Assembly (NCBI RefSeq): GCF_017377735.1
Contig: NZ_JAFVMH010000004.1
Location: 62,001-126,000 of the forward strand
Length of the DNA: 64,000 nucleotides
Direction: 5' to 3'
DNA from: Acetobacter garciniae
GTDB lineage: Bacteria > Pseudomonadota > Alphaproteobacteria > Acetobacterales > Acetobacteraceae
Both the position numbers and the translations under genes were made by a program. The notes under the pieces are model-generated. The model made no database searches. It saw only the letters and a program-made list of their open reading frames with translations, and had not been told where the DNA came from. Shown here one piece after another: positions 17,602 through 25,831 of this stretch. Numbering within the stretch: position 1 is the stretch's first letter; the number at the start of each line of letters is the position of its first letter.

Positions 17602-17912
17602 GACTGCGCCTCCATAAGCCTGGCCCCCTGCATCAGACGCAGCAGAACAGTGTCTGGCCGTGCTCCGTTATCATGAATGGAAATATGCATTCCGCCCGGA
17701 GAAACCCGTTCAACAAAATCGCGGATGACGGCATCCCATACAGGTTTATACCCGTGTGATGCTGTCATGACCTCGACCGTAACAACTAAAGAATCCTTGT
17801 TTCTTTCAAAGAGAATTTCCAGATTTCCTGAAGCGACAACGCCAGTCACCGCTTCAGAACGCTCTCCACCCAGTGGCTCTTTCGCCTGGGCCTGTATGGT
17901 GAATTTTTCCAT
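17598..17912 (-). CDS. mdcC: Malonate decarboxylase acyl carrier protein MdcC (delta subunit)
   Basis: A 104-residue carrier protein that holds malonyl and acetyl groups on a covalently bound phosphoribosyl-dephospho-CoA arm. The expected attachment site lies in GVVASGNLEIL, with Ser28 the modified residue. The ATG at 17912 is preceded by GTGAGG about 7 nt upstream and gives the family's normal length; a GTG at 17924 overlaps the mdcA stop and is less likely. It sits between mdcA and mdcD with overlapping or near-overlapping ends. It is unrelated in sequence to the fatty acid ACP. Confidence 0.9.
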   Translation of the reverse strand: MEKFTIQAQAKEPLGGERSEAVTGVVASGNLEILFERNKDSLVVTVEVMTASHGYKPVWDAVIRDFVERVSPGGMHISIHDNGARPDTVLLRLMQGARLMEAQS

Positions 17913-17920
17913 GGGAGACC

Positions 17921-19585
17921 TCACCAGTTGCGGAATTTCGACGGTGGCGCATAAAGACCGTCAGACCATGTGACAAGATCACGAACGGATCTGGCGGCAA
18001 GAAGGTTACGGTCGGCTTGCAGGAGATCAATTCCAAGATCCTCCGGACGACGTATCACACCGCGCGCGCGCAGTTCTTCCACCTTTGCCCGGTCACGGGC
18101 GAGACCTACAGGCGTGTAGCCTGCAACCCCGCGGATCGCCTGTTCCACCTCGTCAGCATCACGGCACAGAAGAAGATTTGCGATCCCCTCCTCCGTAACT
18201 ATATGTGTGACGTCGTCACCAAAAATCATGACAGGTGCGAGAGGCATGCCCAGCTTCCGTGCCAGGGCGATACTGTCGAGTTCTTCAACGAAGGCAGGCT
18301 TCATGCCTTCACCAAACGTTTCGACCATCTGCACGACGAGTTTGCGGCCCCGCACCAGAGGTCCATCGCTCCCCGCAGCTTCGCGTCCGGCTTTCAGCCA
18401 TGCGTCAGAGATATGCCTGCGGCCGTGCGCATCGGATCCCATATTCGGCGCACCGCCAAAACCCGCGATCCGATCGGGAGTGACGGTCGAGGAATTACCT
18501 GCAAGATCGATCTGCAGCGTAGATCCTATAAACATGTCACAAGCGTAAAGCCCTGCATTCTGACACAGCAGGCGGTTGGAACGCAGTGTCCCATCATGGC
18601 CTATGAAATACACATCCGGCCGTGCGGACATGTAGCGATCCATGCCGACCTCACTGCCAAAGCAGTGGATTTGCTGCACCCAGCCACTTTCGATCGCCGG
18701 TATGAGCGTAGGATGCGGATTGAGGGCCCAGTGCGTTGCAACCTCCCCGCGCAAACCAAGCTGCTCTCCGTATGTCGGCAAAAGAAGTTCAATTGCAGCC
18801 GTAGCAAATCCGATACCATGGTTGAGCCTGCGCGGCCGGTATTCAGCGTAAATGCCTTTCAAGGCAATCATCGCCATCAGAATTTGTGTCTCGGTCACGG
18901 CCCCCGGGTCGCGTGTAAACAGTGGCTCGACGTAAAAAGGCCTTGGAGCCTCGACAACGAAATCCACCTGATCACCCGGAATGTCCGTGCGCGGCACTTC
19001 GTCAACAATCTTGTTGACCTGAGCAATAACAATCCCGTTTTTATAGGCAGTTGCCTCAACGATCGTCGGCGTATCTTCGGTGTTTGGACCTGTATAGAGG
19101 TTACCGTTCCGATCCGCGCTCACTGCCGCAATAAGAGAGACGTTCGGGGTCAGATCAACAAAATAGCGGGCAAATAGTTCGATATAAGTGTGAATAGCAC
19201 CCAGTTCGATCTTTCCCTGATCCAGAGCCCTTGCAATCGCCGCAGACTGGGGACCCGAGTATGAGAAATCCAGTTTGCGGGCAATTCCGAGCCGGAACAG
19301 ATCAAGATGCTCGGACAGCACCAAACCTGACTGCACGATATGCAGGTCATGCACATCAGCAGGATCAACCTGCGTCAGGCACTCCGCCAGAAAATCCGCC
19401 TGTTTCTGGTTGTCACCTTCAAGGCACACCCGGTCTTCACTGCAAATTACACTCTTGAGCAGAGCGGTAACATTCCCCGGCTCCACCACTTTACCTGACA
19501 CAAACGGAGCCGCCGCCTCTAGACGCCGTGCCCGCTCTTGTTTTTGCTTGGTCCAATCGGTCATCAATCCTGTCCTGTCCGCCAT
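17921..19585 (-). CDS. mdcA: Malonate decarboxylase alpha subunit MdcA (acetyl-S-ACP:malonate ACP transferase)
   Basis: A protein of about 550 residues that swaps acetyl for malonyl on the carrier protein, the recycling step of malonate decarboxylase. Recognisable blocks are SYSGPQSAAIARALDQGKIE, VDLTPNVSLIAAVSADRNGN, a PHPTLIPAIESGW stretch and GFGGAPNMGSDAHGRRH near the Gly-rich core. Two starts are possible: ATG 19585 (554 residues) and ATG 19564, whose product MTDWTKQKQERARRLEAA looks more like the usual N-terminus. It is the first gene of an eight-gene operon and is transcribed divergently from mdcR over a 95 bp region. Expression is probably induced by malonate through MdcR. Confidence 0.92.
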   Translation of the reverse strand: MADRTGLMTDWTKQKQERARRLEAAAPFVSGKVVEPGNVTALLKSVICSEDRVCLEGDNQKQADFLAECLTQVDPADVHDLHIVQSGLVLSEHLDLFRLGIARKLDFSYSGPQSAAIARALDQGKIELGAIHTYIELFARYFVDLTPNVSLIAAVSADRNGNLYTGPNTEDTPTIVEATAYKNGIVIAQVNKIVDEVPRTDIPGDQVDFVVEAPRPFYVEPLFTRDPGAVTETQILMAMIALKGIYAEYRPRRLNHGIGFATAAIELLLPTYGEQLGLRGEVATHWALNPHPTLIPAIESGWVQQIHCFGSEVGMDRYMSARPDVYFIGHDGTLRSNRLLCQNAGLYACDMFIGSTLQIDLAGNSSTVTPDRIAGFGGAPNMGSDAHGRRHISDAWLKAGREAAGSDGPLVRGRKLVVQMVETFGEGMKPAFVEELDSIALARKLGMPLAPVMIFGDDVTHIVTEEGIANLLLCRDADEVEQAIRGVAGYTPVGLARDRAKVEELRARGVIRRPEDLGIDLLQADRNLLAARSVRDLVTWSDGLYAPPSKFRNW

Positions 19586-19642
19586 TGCGCCCGGCTACAG
19601 GAACACTACGCCCAGAAAAATTTTTAGTGGAAGAATAAATTA

Positions 19643-19671
19643 TTGACAGGTCAGTGAGTGGATATTGTAAT
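19643..19671 (+). promoter_or_regulatory. Candidate sigma-70 promoter for mdcR in the mdcA/mdcR divergent region
   Basis: A TTGACA hexamer at 19643-19648 is followed after exactly 17 bp by TGTAAT at 19666-19671, giving a near-consensus vegetative promoter directed at mdcR, whose ATG is at 19681. A start site would fall at or next to the ATG, so the mdcR mRNA may be leaderless or nearly so. The surrounding A+T-rich 19620-19680 also has to hold the mdcA promoter on the other strand and an MdcR operator. Confidence 0.55.
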
Positions 19672-19680
19672 AATCATATT

Positions 19681-20586
19681 ATGATTCATACTGACCTCCT
19701 GGAAAGCTTCCTCGCCCTGGTAGAAGAAGGAAGCTTCACCTTCGCCGCAGAACGAATGGGCCTTACGCAATCCACTGTCAGCCAGCAGATCCGCAGGCTT
19801 GAAGCGCAACTTGGGCAGCGTCTGTTTCATCGCTCGACGCATCGCGTTACCCTTCTGCCGGAAGGAGAGCGCCTGTTACCCCACGCCAGACGCATTCTTG
19901 GTGCCATAAGGGATGCAGAAAACGACTTCGCGGCACCAAACGTAACGGGGCATGTTAAACTGGGCGTTGCAGAAGATTTCGCGACATCGCGGCTTCCGGA
20001 TATCCTCAGGCGCTTTCGGCGCTTTTATCCGGGAGTAACGCTGCAGATCGAGGTCGGCCTTAGCGGAAATCTGCTCGACAAGCTTCATGCCGGCTTCTTC
20101 GATATTGCTCTTATCAAAACGCGGACTGCTAATCAGCAATCCGAGCCCCTTATGGCCGATCCACTTGTGTGGGTCGCCTCTCCCGAAGAGCCGGATTTAT
20201 ATAACCAGCGCCCGCTTCCGCTCGCCCTTCATCCCGAACCCAGCCTTAGCCGTAAAATGGCACTTGAGGCGCTAAACGCTGCCCGCATCCCATTTACCAT
20301 TACGCACACCAGTCTGAGCATTACCGGACTCAGGGCTGGCGTTATAGCGGGACTTGGAGTTTCGGCTTTCGGGCGTAGTTTCATTCCTGACGGTGTGCAA
20401 ATCATCGACGCCCGTACTGCAGGCCTCCCTCCCCTGCCGGACCTGCCCTTCGTATTGGAACAGCAAAAAGGCACACAGGGCAGTCAGGCGGTTACAGCCC
20501 TGATCAGAGCCATTCATGAAAATGTAGCCCTACTTGATCAACACACGCTGCCGCTCTCGCAAAGCCCCAGAAAAACCTCACCATAG
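19681..20586 (+). CDS. mdcR: LysR-family regulator of the malonate operon, MdcR-like
   Basis: A 301-residue LysR-type regulator with a clear N-terminal HTH (GSFTFAAERMGLTQSTVSQQ, then IRRLEAQLGQRLFHRSTHRV) and a co-inducer-binding C-terminal domain. The ATG at 19681 is chosen because the HTH starts at the normal distance; an upstream frame start at 19654 overlaps the promoter. Divergent orientation from mdcA is the standard arrangement for an autoregulated LysR activator, and MdcR in other bacteria is a LysR protein. The gene is followed by a symmetrical terminator at 20704-20731. The function is assigned from position; the protein family is certain. Confidence 0.85.
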   Translation: MIHTDLLESFLALVEEGSFTFAAERMGLTQSTVSQQIRRLEAQLGQRLFHRSTHRVTLLPEGERLLPHARRILGAIRDAENDFAAPNVTGHVKLGVAEDFATSRLPDILRRFRRFYPGVTLQIEVGLSGNLLDKLHAGFFDIALIKTRTANQQSEPLMADPLVWVASPEEPDLYNQRPLPLALHPEPSLSRKMALEALNAARIPFTITHTSLSITGLRAGVIAGLGVSAFGRSFIPDGVQIIDARTAGLPPLPDLPFVLEQQKGTQGSQAVTALIRAIHENVALLDQHTLPLSQSPRKTSP

Positions 20587-20703
20587 AAATGATGCTCTCA
20601 ATTGAGGTTTGCGAAAGCCCATTTCCTTCTGTGGTTACCGGTGTCGCCTGATACCACTTCGCGAATTGCCGTTGGACTTTCCCATCAACGCCTCCTGTCC
20701 CTA

Positions 20704-20731
20704 TTTTTAGGGGCCTGGGCGCCCCTAAAAA
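20704..20731. terminator. Bidirectional terminator between mdcR and the exchanger gene
   Basis: TTTTTAGGGGC (20704-20714) and GCCCCTAAAAA (20721-20731) form a perfect 11 bp stem with a 6-base loop. Because the arms end in A/T runs it can work on both strands, closing mdcR from the left and the convergent membrane-protein gene ending at 20739 from the right. Confidence 0.8.
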
Positions 20732-20738
20732 CCAGGGG

Positions 20739-22055
20739 CTATTCAGTGCGCGCTATGGGGCGGCGGCCTAGCGCATAACCTAGGGCAGCCCAGGCAAAAG
20801 CCAGAACGGCGCCCACGAGCGACACCGCCGTCAGGCTTTGCGTGAAGCTGATCAAGGTCGCACTCGCCCAACCGCTGAGCGCATCTCCGCCACGATAAAC
20901 CACCGTGTCGAGAAAACTCTTGGCACGATAACGCACGTCTTCAGCAACACCGGTGAACAGGATCTCCCGCCCCGGGCGGATGAACGCATATTCCCCCACA
21001 CGCCGAATACCCATGACAGCCGCCACCACGGCAAAGACCGGCCAGATTGCAAGAACCAGAAAACCGGCCCCAACCAGCAGGGGAATGGCACTCAGCAGGC
21101 CCGTAACACCGAAGCGGCGGGCAAAGCGCCCGACAAGAAATACCTGGCAGATAAGCGATACGGCCTGGACAACGCCGTCGATAATCGAAAAAACCCGCAC
21201 CTGCGCATTGCGCGTGGGGAACGTGCTTGCAACCAGCCGTGCCTGTTCAAAATACAGGAAGGTAGAAGCCGTTGTCAGCAGAATGACGAACGCGCCCAGG
21301 CAGAGCAGATAGGGCGATCGGGCCACCAGCGAGAAACCGGTGAACGGATTGCCCGCAACCGGGCGCCTGCGCGACTGCGCCTGCTGCACGGTATCGCGGC
21401 CCGCCCGCCAAGCCAGCAGGCGGGCCTTGGCGTAAACCGCAGCCCCCAGCAGAAGGGCGGAGACAACCAGCAACCCGCGCACCGACAGCACACTGACCAT
21501 GGCCGCCCCGAATAGTGGCCCCGTAACACCGCCAATACTCGCCCCACCGGCAATAAACCCGAAGACCCGCTTGGCCTGTTCGGTATCGAAGATGTCCGCC
21601 ATCAGGCTCCATGCCACGGACACCACGAACAGGTTGAACACCGACAGCCAGACAAAAAAGACCCGCGCAACCCACGGGCTTGCGGGCCACAGGCTGAGCA
21701 ATGCTGCAAAGGCGAACATGTTGAGCGCGAAAAAGCCGTAAACCCAGTCGATGAACCGCGCGCGGGGCACATGGGCATTCAACCAGCCATGCAGCGGAAT
21801 AGCGACCAGCATGACCACGAATGTCGCGCTGAAAAGCCATTGCAGGTTACGCACGCCACCCGCAATACCCATGGCGTCACGCACCGGCCGCAAAATCGCG
21901 TAACTGGTGAACAGGAAGAAAAAGAGCCCGCAACCCCACAGCACGGCCGCAACCTCGTCAGGCTGCGCGTTGATGGCGCGGATCAGCCAGCCCCGCCAGC
22001 CTGTTACGGGTACTGGTGCCTGGGGGTCGACGTGGGGCGCGTTTTCACAGGTCAT
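20739..22055 (-). CDS. NTP/NDP exchanger-like (AAA/MFS-type) membrane protein
   Basis: A 438-residue inner-membrane protein with about 12 hydrophobic segments. Early residues contain FFFLFTSYAILRPVRDAMGI, which matches the start of the ATP:ADP antiporter-like (Npt/AAA) family as it appears in free-living bacteria, and a RPGREILFTGVAEDVRYRAK block lies in the second half. In obligate intracellular bacteria and plastids relatives exchange ATP for ADP; in free-living bacteria the substrate is unknown. The ATG at 22055 overlaps the end of the reductase-like gene by 11 bp, so the two are cotranscribed. A longer upstream frame is ruled out by that overlap. General MFS membership is the fallback. 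Confidence 0.75.
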   Translation of the reverse strand: MTCENAPHVDPQAPVPVTGWRGWLIRAINAQPDEVAAVLWGCGLFFFLFTSYAILRPVRDAMGIAGGVRNLQWLFSATFVVMLVAIPLHGWLNAHVPRARFIDWVYGFFALNMFAFAALLSLWPASPWVARVFFVWLSVFNLFVVSVAWSLMADIFDTEQAKRVFGFIAGGASIGGVTGPLFGAAMVSVLSVRGLLVVSALLLGAAVYAKARLLAWRAGRDTVQQAQSRRRPVAGNPFTGFSLVARSPYLLCLGAFVILLTTASTFLYFEQARLVASTFPTRNAQVRVFSIIDGVVQAVSLICQVFLVGRFARRFGVTGLLSAIPLLVGAGFLVLAIWPVFAVVAAVMGIRRVGEYAFIRPGREILFTGVAEDVRYRAKSFLDTVVYRGGDALSGWASATLISFTQSLTAVSLVGAVLAFAWAALGYALGRRPIARTE

Positions 22056-22704
22056 GGCCCCGCACGGGAATGCTACCCGTGGCCTTGATGAGTGCTGCGA
22101 CAATCGCACCGGCGGCGTTGTCGGTATAGCTGTAAATCACTTCGGTATCGCCCCCGCCGCCATCGGCCAGGGAACTGGCATTGACCGAATTGAACGCCCG
22201 CACAAAACGCGTGCCCGCGAACAGGCGGGCGGAATAACGCGCCACACCTTCTGCCTGGGCTTCCCGTGCCACCGCACCATCGCGGAACGGATAGGCATTG
22301 TCGGCATCGATCAGGACCTTGCCTGCAAGGGCTGCACCATGCTCGTGGGCAATGCCAGGTTCGGCGTGGTACGGCACCGCAAGCAGGATCACATCCCCGA
22401 ACGCGATCGCCTGCTCCACCGTGCCCGCACGCGCATTGGGACCGGCGGCGGCAACGATCTGCCCCAGCTCATCCGGATGGCGGGAGGAGAACATGACCGA
22501 ATAACCCGCGCCGGCCCATAATCGGCCCAGCGTGCCCCCGACCTGCCCGGCACCGATAATACCAATACGCGGCAAGGCGGCTGGCGTGTCAGCCGCATGA
22601 CCGGGCGCGACACCGGCCAGCGCTGCGCCACCCAAGGTGGCACCGCCCAATGCGGCAAGCAGGATAAACCGTCGGCTCAGAGGCGGACATGATGAGAGTG
22701 CCAT
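22045..22704 (-). CDS. Exported NADP/F420-dependent oxidoreductase-like protein
   Basis: A 219-residue protein with a Rossmann-type NADP-binding start, RIGIIGAGQVGGTLGRLW, and the fold of the F420-dependent NADP reductase family. Uncommonly, it is preceded by about 40 residues with SRRFILLAALGGATLGGAAL, which looks like a Tat signal peptide, suggesting periplasmic export with bound cofactor. It ends soon after GSIPVRGHDL, 20-30 residues earlier than many relatives, just where the next gene begins, so a C-terminal deletion is possible. The downstream exchanger-like gene overlaps it by 11 bp. Substrate unknown. Confidence 0.7.
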   Translation of the reverse strand: MALSSCPPLSRRFILLAALGGATLGGAALAGVAPGHAADTPAALPRIGIIGAGQVGGTLGRLWAGAGYSVMFSSRHPDELGQIVAAAGPNARAGTVEQAIAFGDVILLAVPYHAEPGIAHEHGAALAGKVLIDADNAYPFRDGAVAREAQAEGVARYSARLFAGTRFVRAFNSVNASSLADGGGGDTEVIYSYTDNAAGAIVAALIKATGSIPVRGHDL

Positions 22705-23235
22705 GCTAAACTTCCTCTTTCATCCAGACGAAAAAACTGTCGACACAGCCAGCAGGCCCATACCGCAGATCGCGCCCTGCCCTATGCGGGGTGACGCAAA
22801 GGCCCCTCACGCCGTGCTTTGGCGGCATCCGACGTTTATAACACCCCCCAATGCGCATAGGGGACAACCCCTAAATTTTCGTTTAAACGCCTGTCGGCGG
22901 CCTATTTCCCCTGGCTCGCGGAGTAGTGAGCCCCTCCTGAACCGGCCTGCCTGTAAATTGACCAGCAACTCTCCCCGCAAAGCGTGGCAGTCGGCAGTGG
23001 CAGGAATGGCGATGGATGGCGGGCGGCGTGTAAGTCATGCCCAGCAAGCTGCGAGGGAGAGCGCGCGCAGCGGGGGCACAGGATAATCGCGGGCTGATTT
23101 TGGAGCCCGCAGCCACTGGCGGGGCTTATATCAGGCAGCACGACATGCCGCGCCGATTGTCGTAACGAAGCCCGGGGCGTAGCTGCCCGATAAAGGTCAT
23201 TCGTCGTAAAAAAGCAGTACGGACCGGACGGGAGG
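22705..23235. other. 531 bp intergenic region with inverted repeats, no gene recognised
   Basis: No convincing coding sequence was found on either strand. It holds an 18 bp near-palindrome at 22846-22863 and a hairpin GCGGGCT/AGCCCGC at 23089-23110 without a T tract. The left part should contain the promoter of the reductase-like gene. I saw no tRNA or known structured RNA here. Confidence 0.5.
22846..22863. promoter_or_regulatory. 18 bp near-palindrome upstream of the reductase/exchanger operon
   Basis: CCCCAATGC (22846-22854) is followed immediately by GCATAGGGG (22855-22863). The halves are complementary except for one position, with a perfect ATGCGCAT core. It lies 142 bp upstream of the reductase-like start and could be an operator for a dimeric regulator; this is based on symmetry only. 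Confidence 0.4.
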
Positions 23236-24462
23236 TTAAATCTGCTGGGTCAACCGCGCCAGATCCGAAACATTTGAGAACAGGATTCCGCAAATATCGT
23301 TGGCACGACCAACAGTTTCGTTATTGTTCTGCGTGGAGCAACGCACGTCATCCATGATGGCGTTCAGGCCGAGAATATCGTTTTTCTGGTTTTGCGCAAA
23401 GGCCTCGAAATCCGCGAACATCTGGCTGATCGTCTCGACTTTCTTGGTAATTTCCAGCAATGCGTCTGAATTTCCGCTCATTGTTTCAAGACAGTTGCCG
23501 ATTGTATTTTTGGAACACCCGATAAGCGAGCGGATTGTCTCCAGCGATGATGAGGTGACATTCGCAAGGTTGCGCACCTCCTGCGCCACAACGGAAAAGC
23601 CGGCACCGTAAACCCCGGCATGGGCGGCCTCGATCGAGGCGTTGACGCTTAGAAGAGTGATCCGGAACGAAATATCGCTCATAATATCGAGAATACCCCC
23701 GATATCCGATGATATTTTGGAAATATCCTTAAAGTCTTCTATCGCGTCGTTTATCCTGACGCAGGACTGTTCGATATCCTTTGTCGCGGTCCTGATATAA
23801 TCCTGCGACCTGGCAATCTTGCCGCACTCGCTTTCAGTATTTTTTATAATGATCCTTATCTGTTCATCAGATTTTTCCAGGTTTCTGTTCTGGATATGGT
23901 TGCGTTCGGACAGCTTGTCGGACTCGTCCTGCAATGTCCGCGCCCCTACATTGAGCGATTTTGTCGTATTTGTAATATCCTCGAACATATCGCTCAATGT
24001 CTGTGTTTTTTCTTCCAGCACGACCGAAATGGCGTTGCTGTGCAGATATGACGCCCTGAACAGGTCGAACGGCGTAGCCGTGCCCAGATAGGCCCCCCGC
24101 TCCGCAATGATAAAGCCGTTATGGATATTATGGATGACACCTTGCAATATTTTCTGGGTAAAAACCGGAACAGGCATGCTGGCATCGACAATAATCGGAT
24201 TTGGGTCCATCAGCAGCGTAATGGGCCGCTTGTGGTACAGGGCGTAGGAAAACGGGCTCGACATCAGGGAAAGAAAATGCTGCCGGTCGATCAGCCCCAG
24301 CGGCGTGCCCTGTTGATCGACAACACAGATCAGATTGACCGTCTCCGTCTCCCTGAAGAGCGCCATGACCGCAGAACCGCATTCTGACGGATGTAATGTC
24401 ACGCCTTTCTTCGCGATGGATCGCATGAACACTTTGGGTACATCGGGACGTGGGAAAGACAT
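23236..24462 (-). CDS. Soluble methyl-accepting chemotaxis-like protein with N-terminal CBS-like sensor
   Basis: A 408-residue cytoplasmic receptor-like protein. Residues 1-125 look like a pair of CBS-type repeats (LICVVDQQGTPLGLIDRQHF, then an MDPNPIIVDA segment), as also found in front of some GGDEF proteins. The rest is a long coiled coil with the MCP signalling tip NASIEAAHAGVYGAGFSVVA followed by QEVRNLA around residues 265-290. There is no membrane segment. It would respond to an internal signal and control a CheA-like kinase, but no che gene is in the window. The ATG at 24462 is preferred over a TTG 15 nt upstream; the ribosome binding site is weak either way. No gene partner overlaps it. 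Confidence 0.8.
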   Translation of the reverse strand: MSFPRPDVPKVFMRSIAKKGVTLHPSECGSAVMALFRETETVNLICVVDQQGTPLGLIDRQHFLSLMSSPFSYALYHKRPITLLMDPNPIIVDASMPVPVFTQKILQGVIHNIHNGFIIAERGAYLGTATPFDLFRASYLHSNAISVVLEEKTQTLSDMFEDITNTTKSLNVGARTLQDESDKLSERNHIQNRNLEKSDEQIRIIIKNTESECGKIARSQDYIRTATKDIEQSCVRINDAIEDFKDISKISSDIGGILDIMSDISFRITLLSVNASIEAAHAGVYGAGFSVVAQEVRNLANVTSSSLETIRSLIGCSKNTIGNCLETMSGNSDALLEITKKVETISQMFADFEAFAQNQKNDILGLNAIMDDVRCSTQNNNETVGRANDICGILFSNVSDLARLTQQI

Positions 24463-24624
24463 GATCTTTGTACACAATATTTATTTAAAATCTACCCACA
24501 AATACTAGGATCACCACCCCTCATATTCAAATGACAGATTTATTTCACCCTCTCACGATACCCTTTATACTATCGCCCATATCCTGCCGCGCGCGGGAGA
24601 AGGTCTGGTGCGGCCCGGACATGA

Positions 24625-24662
24625 AAAAAGCGCCTGCCCTTTTTCATGGGGCAGGCGCTTTT
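24625..24662 (-). terminator. Rho-independent terminator after the ferritin-like gene
   Basis: GCGCCTGCCC and GGGCAGGCGC form a 10 bp stem around a short loop, with A runs on the left and T runs on the right. On the minus strand the stem is followed by six T. It lies 30 bp beyond the stop of the ferritin-like gene at 24692. Confidence 0.85.
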
Positions 24663-24691
24663 ATTCTCGCTCTCGCACGCCGTAGACGAGG

Positions 24692-25696
24692 TTACTTGCG
24701 GTTGGCCTTGATGATACCGCTCGCAAATTCCCAGGCGCGTCCGGTGTTGCGGATCACGCGAGCCAGGAAGGGGGCGGTGGTGGGTCGCAGCAGGCGCGTG
24801 TCATAACCTGCGAAACGGCGGTCGTCTTCCTTCAGGCACAGGTCCATGAAGTCCGGCAGGCTGATATCGATATTGGCCACATCCTTGGTGCCAGTGACCG
24901 TAAAGTTGTTGTCCTGCGTGTGTTCCTGCCCCTTGTCGTCGACCGTACGGGCCAGGCTCATACGTTCATAGGCCAGAAAAGCCCAGACCGCCCACACCTT
25001 CGCTTCGAAATAAGGGCGGCGCCACCACGGCATGACGGCACGCTGCCAGGCCAGCCAGTTCGCGAACAGCAGGATATGGCGGCATTCCTCCTGCATGATC
25101 GGCTCGAACGTGTCCGTCAGTTCGGGGGGGAAAAAGCCCGAACGCTTGGCCAGTTCGAACATGCCAAAGGCAAAGAAGCTATCCACGCATTCCGAAAAAC
25201 CCGTGACCAGATAGGCCCACTCCACATCCTTGGGCTCGACGTAGGGGGGTTCCGGCGCCATGGGAATGTCATAGGCCGCCACCATCTTGGACAGCACTTC
25301 CTTATGGCGGTTTTCCTCCCACGCATTGCGCGAGATGGCGTCTTTCATGTCCGGGTCCTGCACCAGATTGGCGTAGGCGGCCATGCGCAGGCGCGCCTTG
25401 CCTTCGGTCTGGACCGCGATATCCCAGATCGGCAGGGAGACGATGCGGTGCAGTGTCTGCGGATCGAGCTTGGGCCATTCGATGACCGATGGCCGGTAGG
25501 GATTGAACGTGTCGCGGAACATGGCGGCCACGGCGCGCTTGTGCGCCTCGGACCCGGGCTTGAGCGGGCCTGTCTGCGGGCTGACCCAATGCCGCGCGTG
25601 ATAGTCGGCCTCGGCCACAGCCTGCTGGCTGGGCGGGGGCGGCAGATCGTCCATGCTGTCGGGGAGTTTGGAATAAATTGCGCTCAGCGAACCCAT
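24692..25696 (-). CDS. Ferritin-like di-iron domain protein
   Basis: A 334-residue, mostly helical protein with two EExRH motifs, AWEENRHKE (around residue 125) and MQEECRHILL (around residue 205). These are the pattern of a ferritin-like four-helix bundle that binds a di-iron centre. No signal peptide is seen, and the Pro-rich MDDLPPPPSQQAV stretch near the N-terminus is outside the fold. Such proteins act as oxygenases, oxidases or iron/peroxide-handling proteins; the reaction is unknown. The ATG at 25696 is chosen since the frame upstream of it is poor in family-like sequence, although no strong ribosome binding site precedes it. It lies downstream of the ClpP gene on the same strand with a 135 bp gap. 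Confidence 0.75.
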   Translation of the reverse strand: MGSLSAIYSKLPDSMDDLPPPPSQQAVAEADYHARHWVSPQTGPLKPGSEAHKRAVAAMFRDTFNPYRPSVIEWPKLDPQTLHRIVSLPIWDIAVQTEGKARLRMAAYANLVQDPDMKDAISRNAWEENRHKEVLSKMVAAYDIPMAPEPPYVEPKDVEWAYLVTGFSECVDSFFAFGMFELAKRSGFFPPELTDTFEPIMQEECRHILLFANWLAWQRAVMPWWRRPYFEAKVWAVWAFLAYERMSLARTVDDKGQEHTQDNNFTVTGTKDVANIDISLPDFMDLCLKEDDRRFAGYDTRLLRPTTAPFLARVIRNTGRAWEFASGIIKANRK

Positions 25697-25831
25697 AGTG
25701 AAGGAACCTGTCTTTGGGGGACCGCGACATAAGGTGTTCCGGCGCGACTGGCTGGATCGACTGCCGCAGGGTCCGATAATGCGGATCGGTGCTGCCCCCC
25801 ACCCTGCGGTGAGCAGCAGCACCGACCCCGT

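Noticed and set aside
18017..19177. 386-residue plus-strand frame inside mdcA
   Set aside because: It is antisense to mdcA and contains no family blocks; mdcA fits operon and family.
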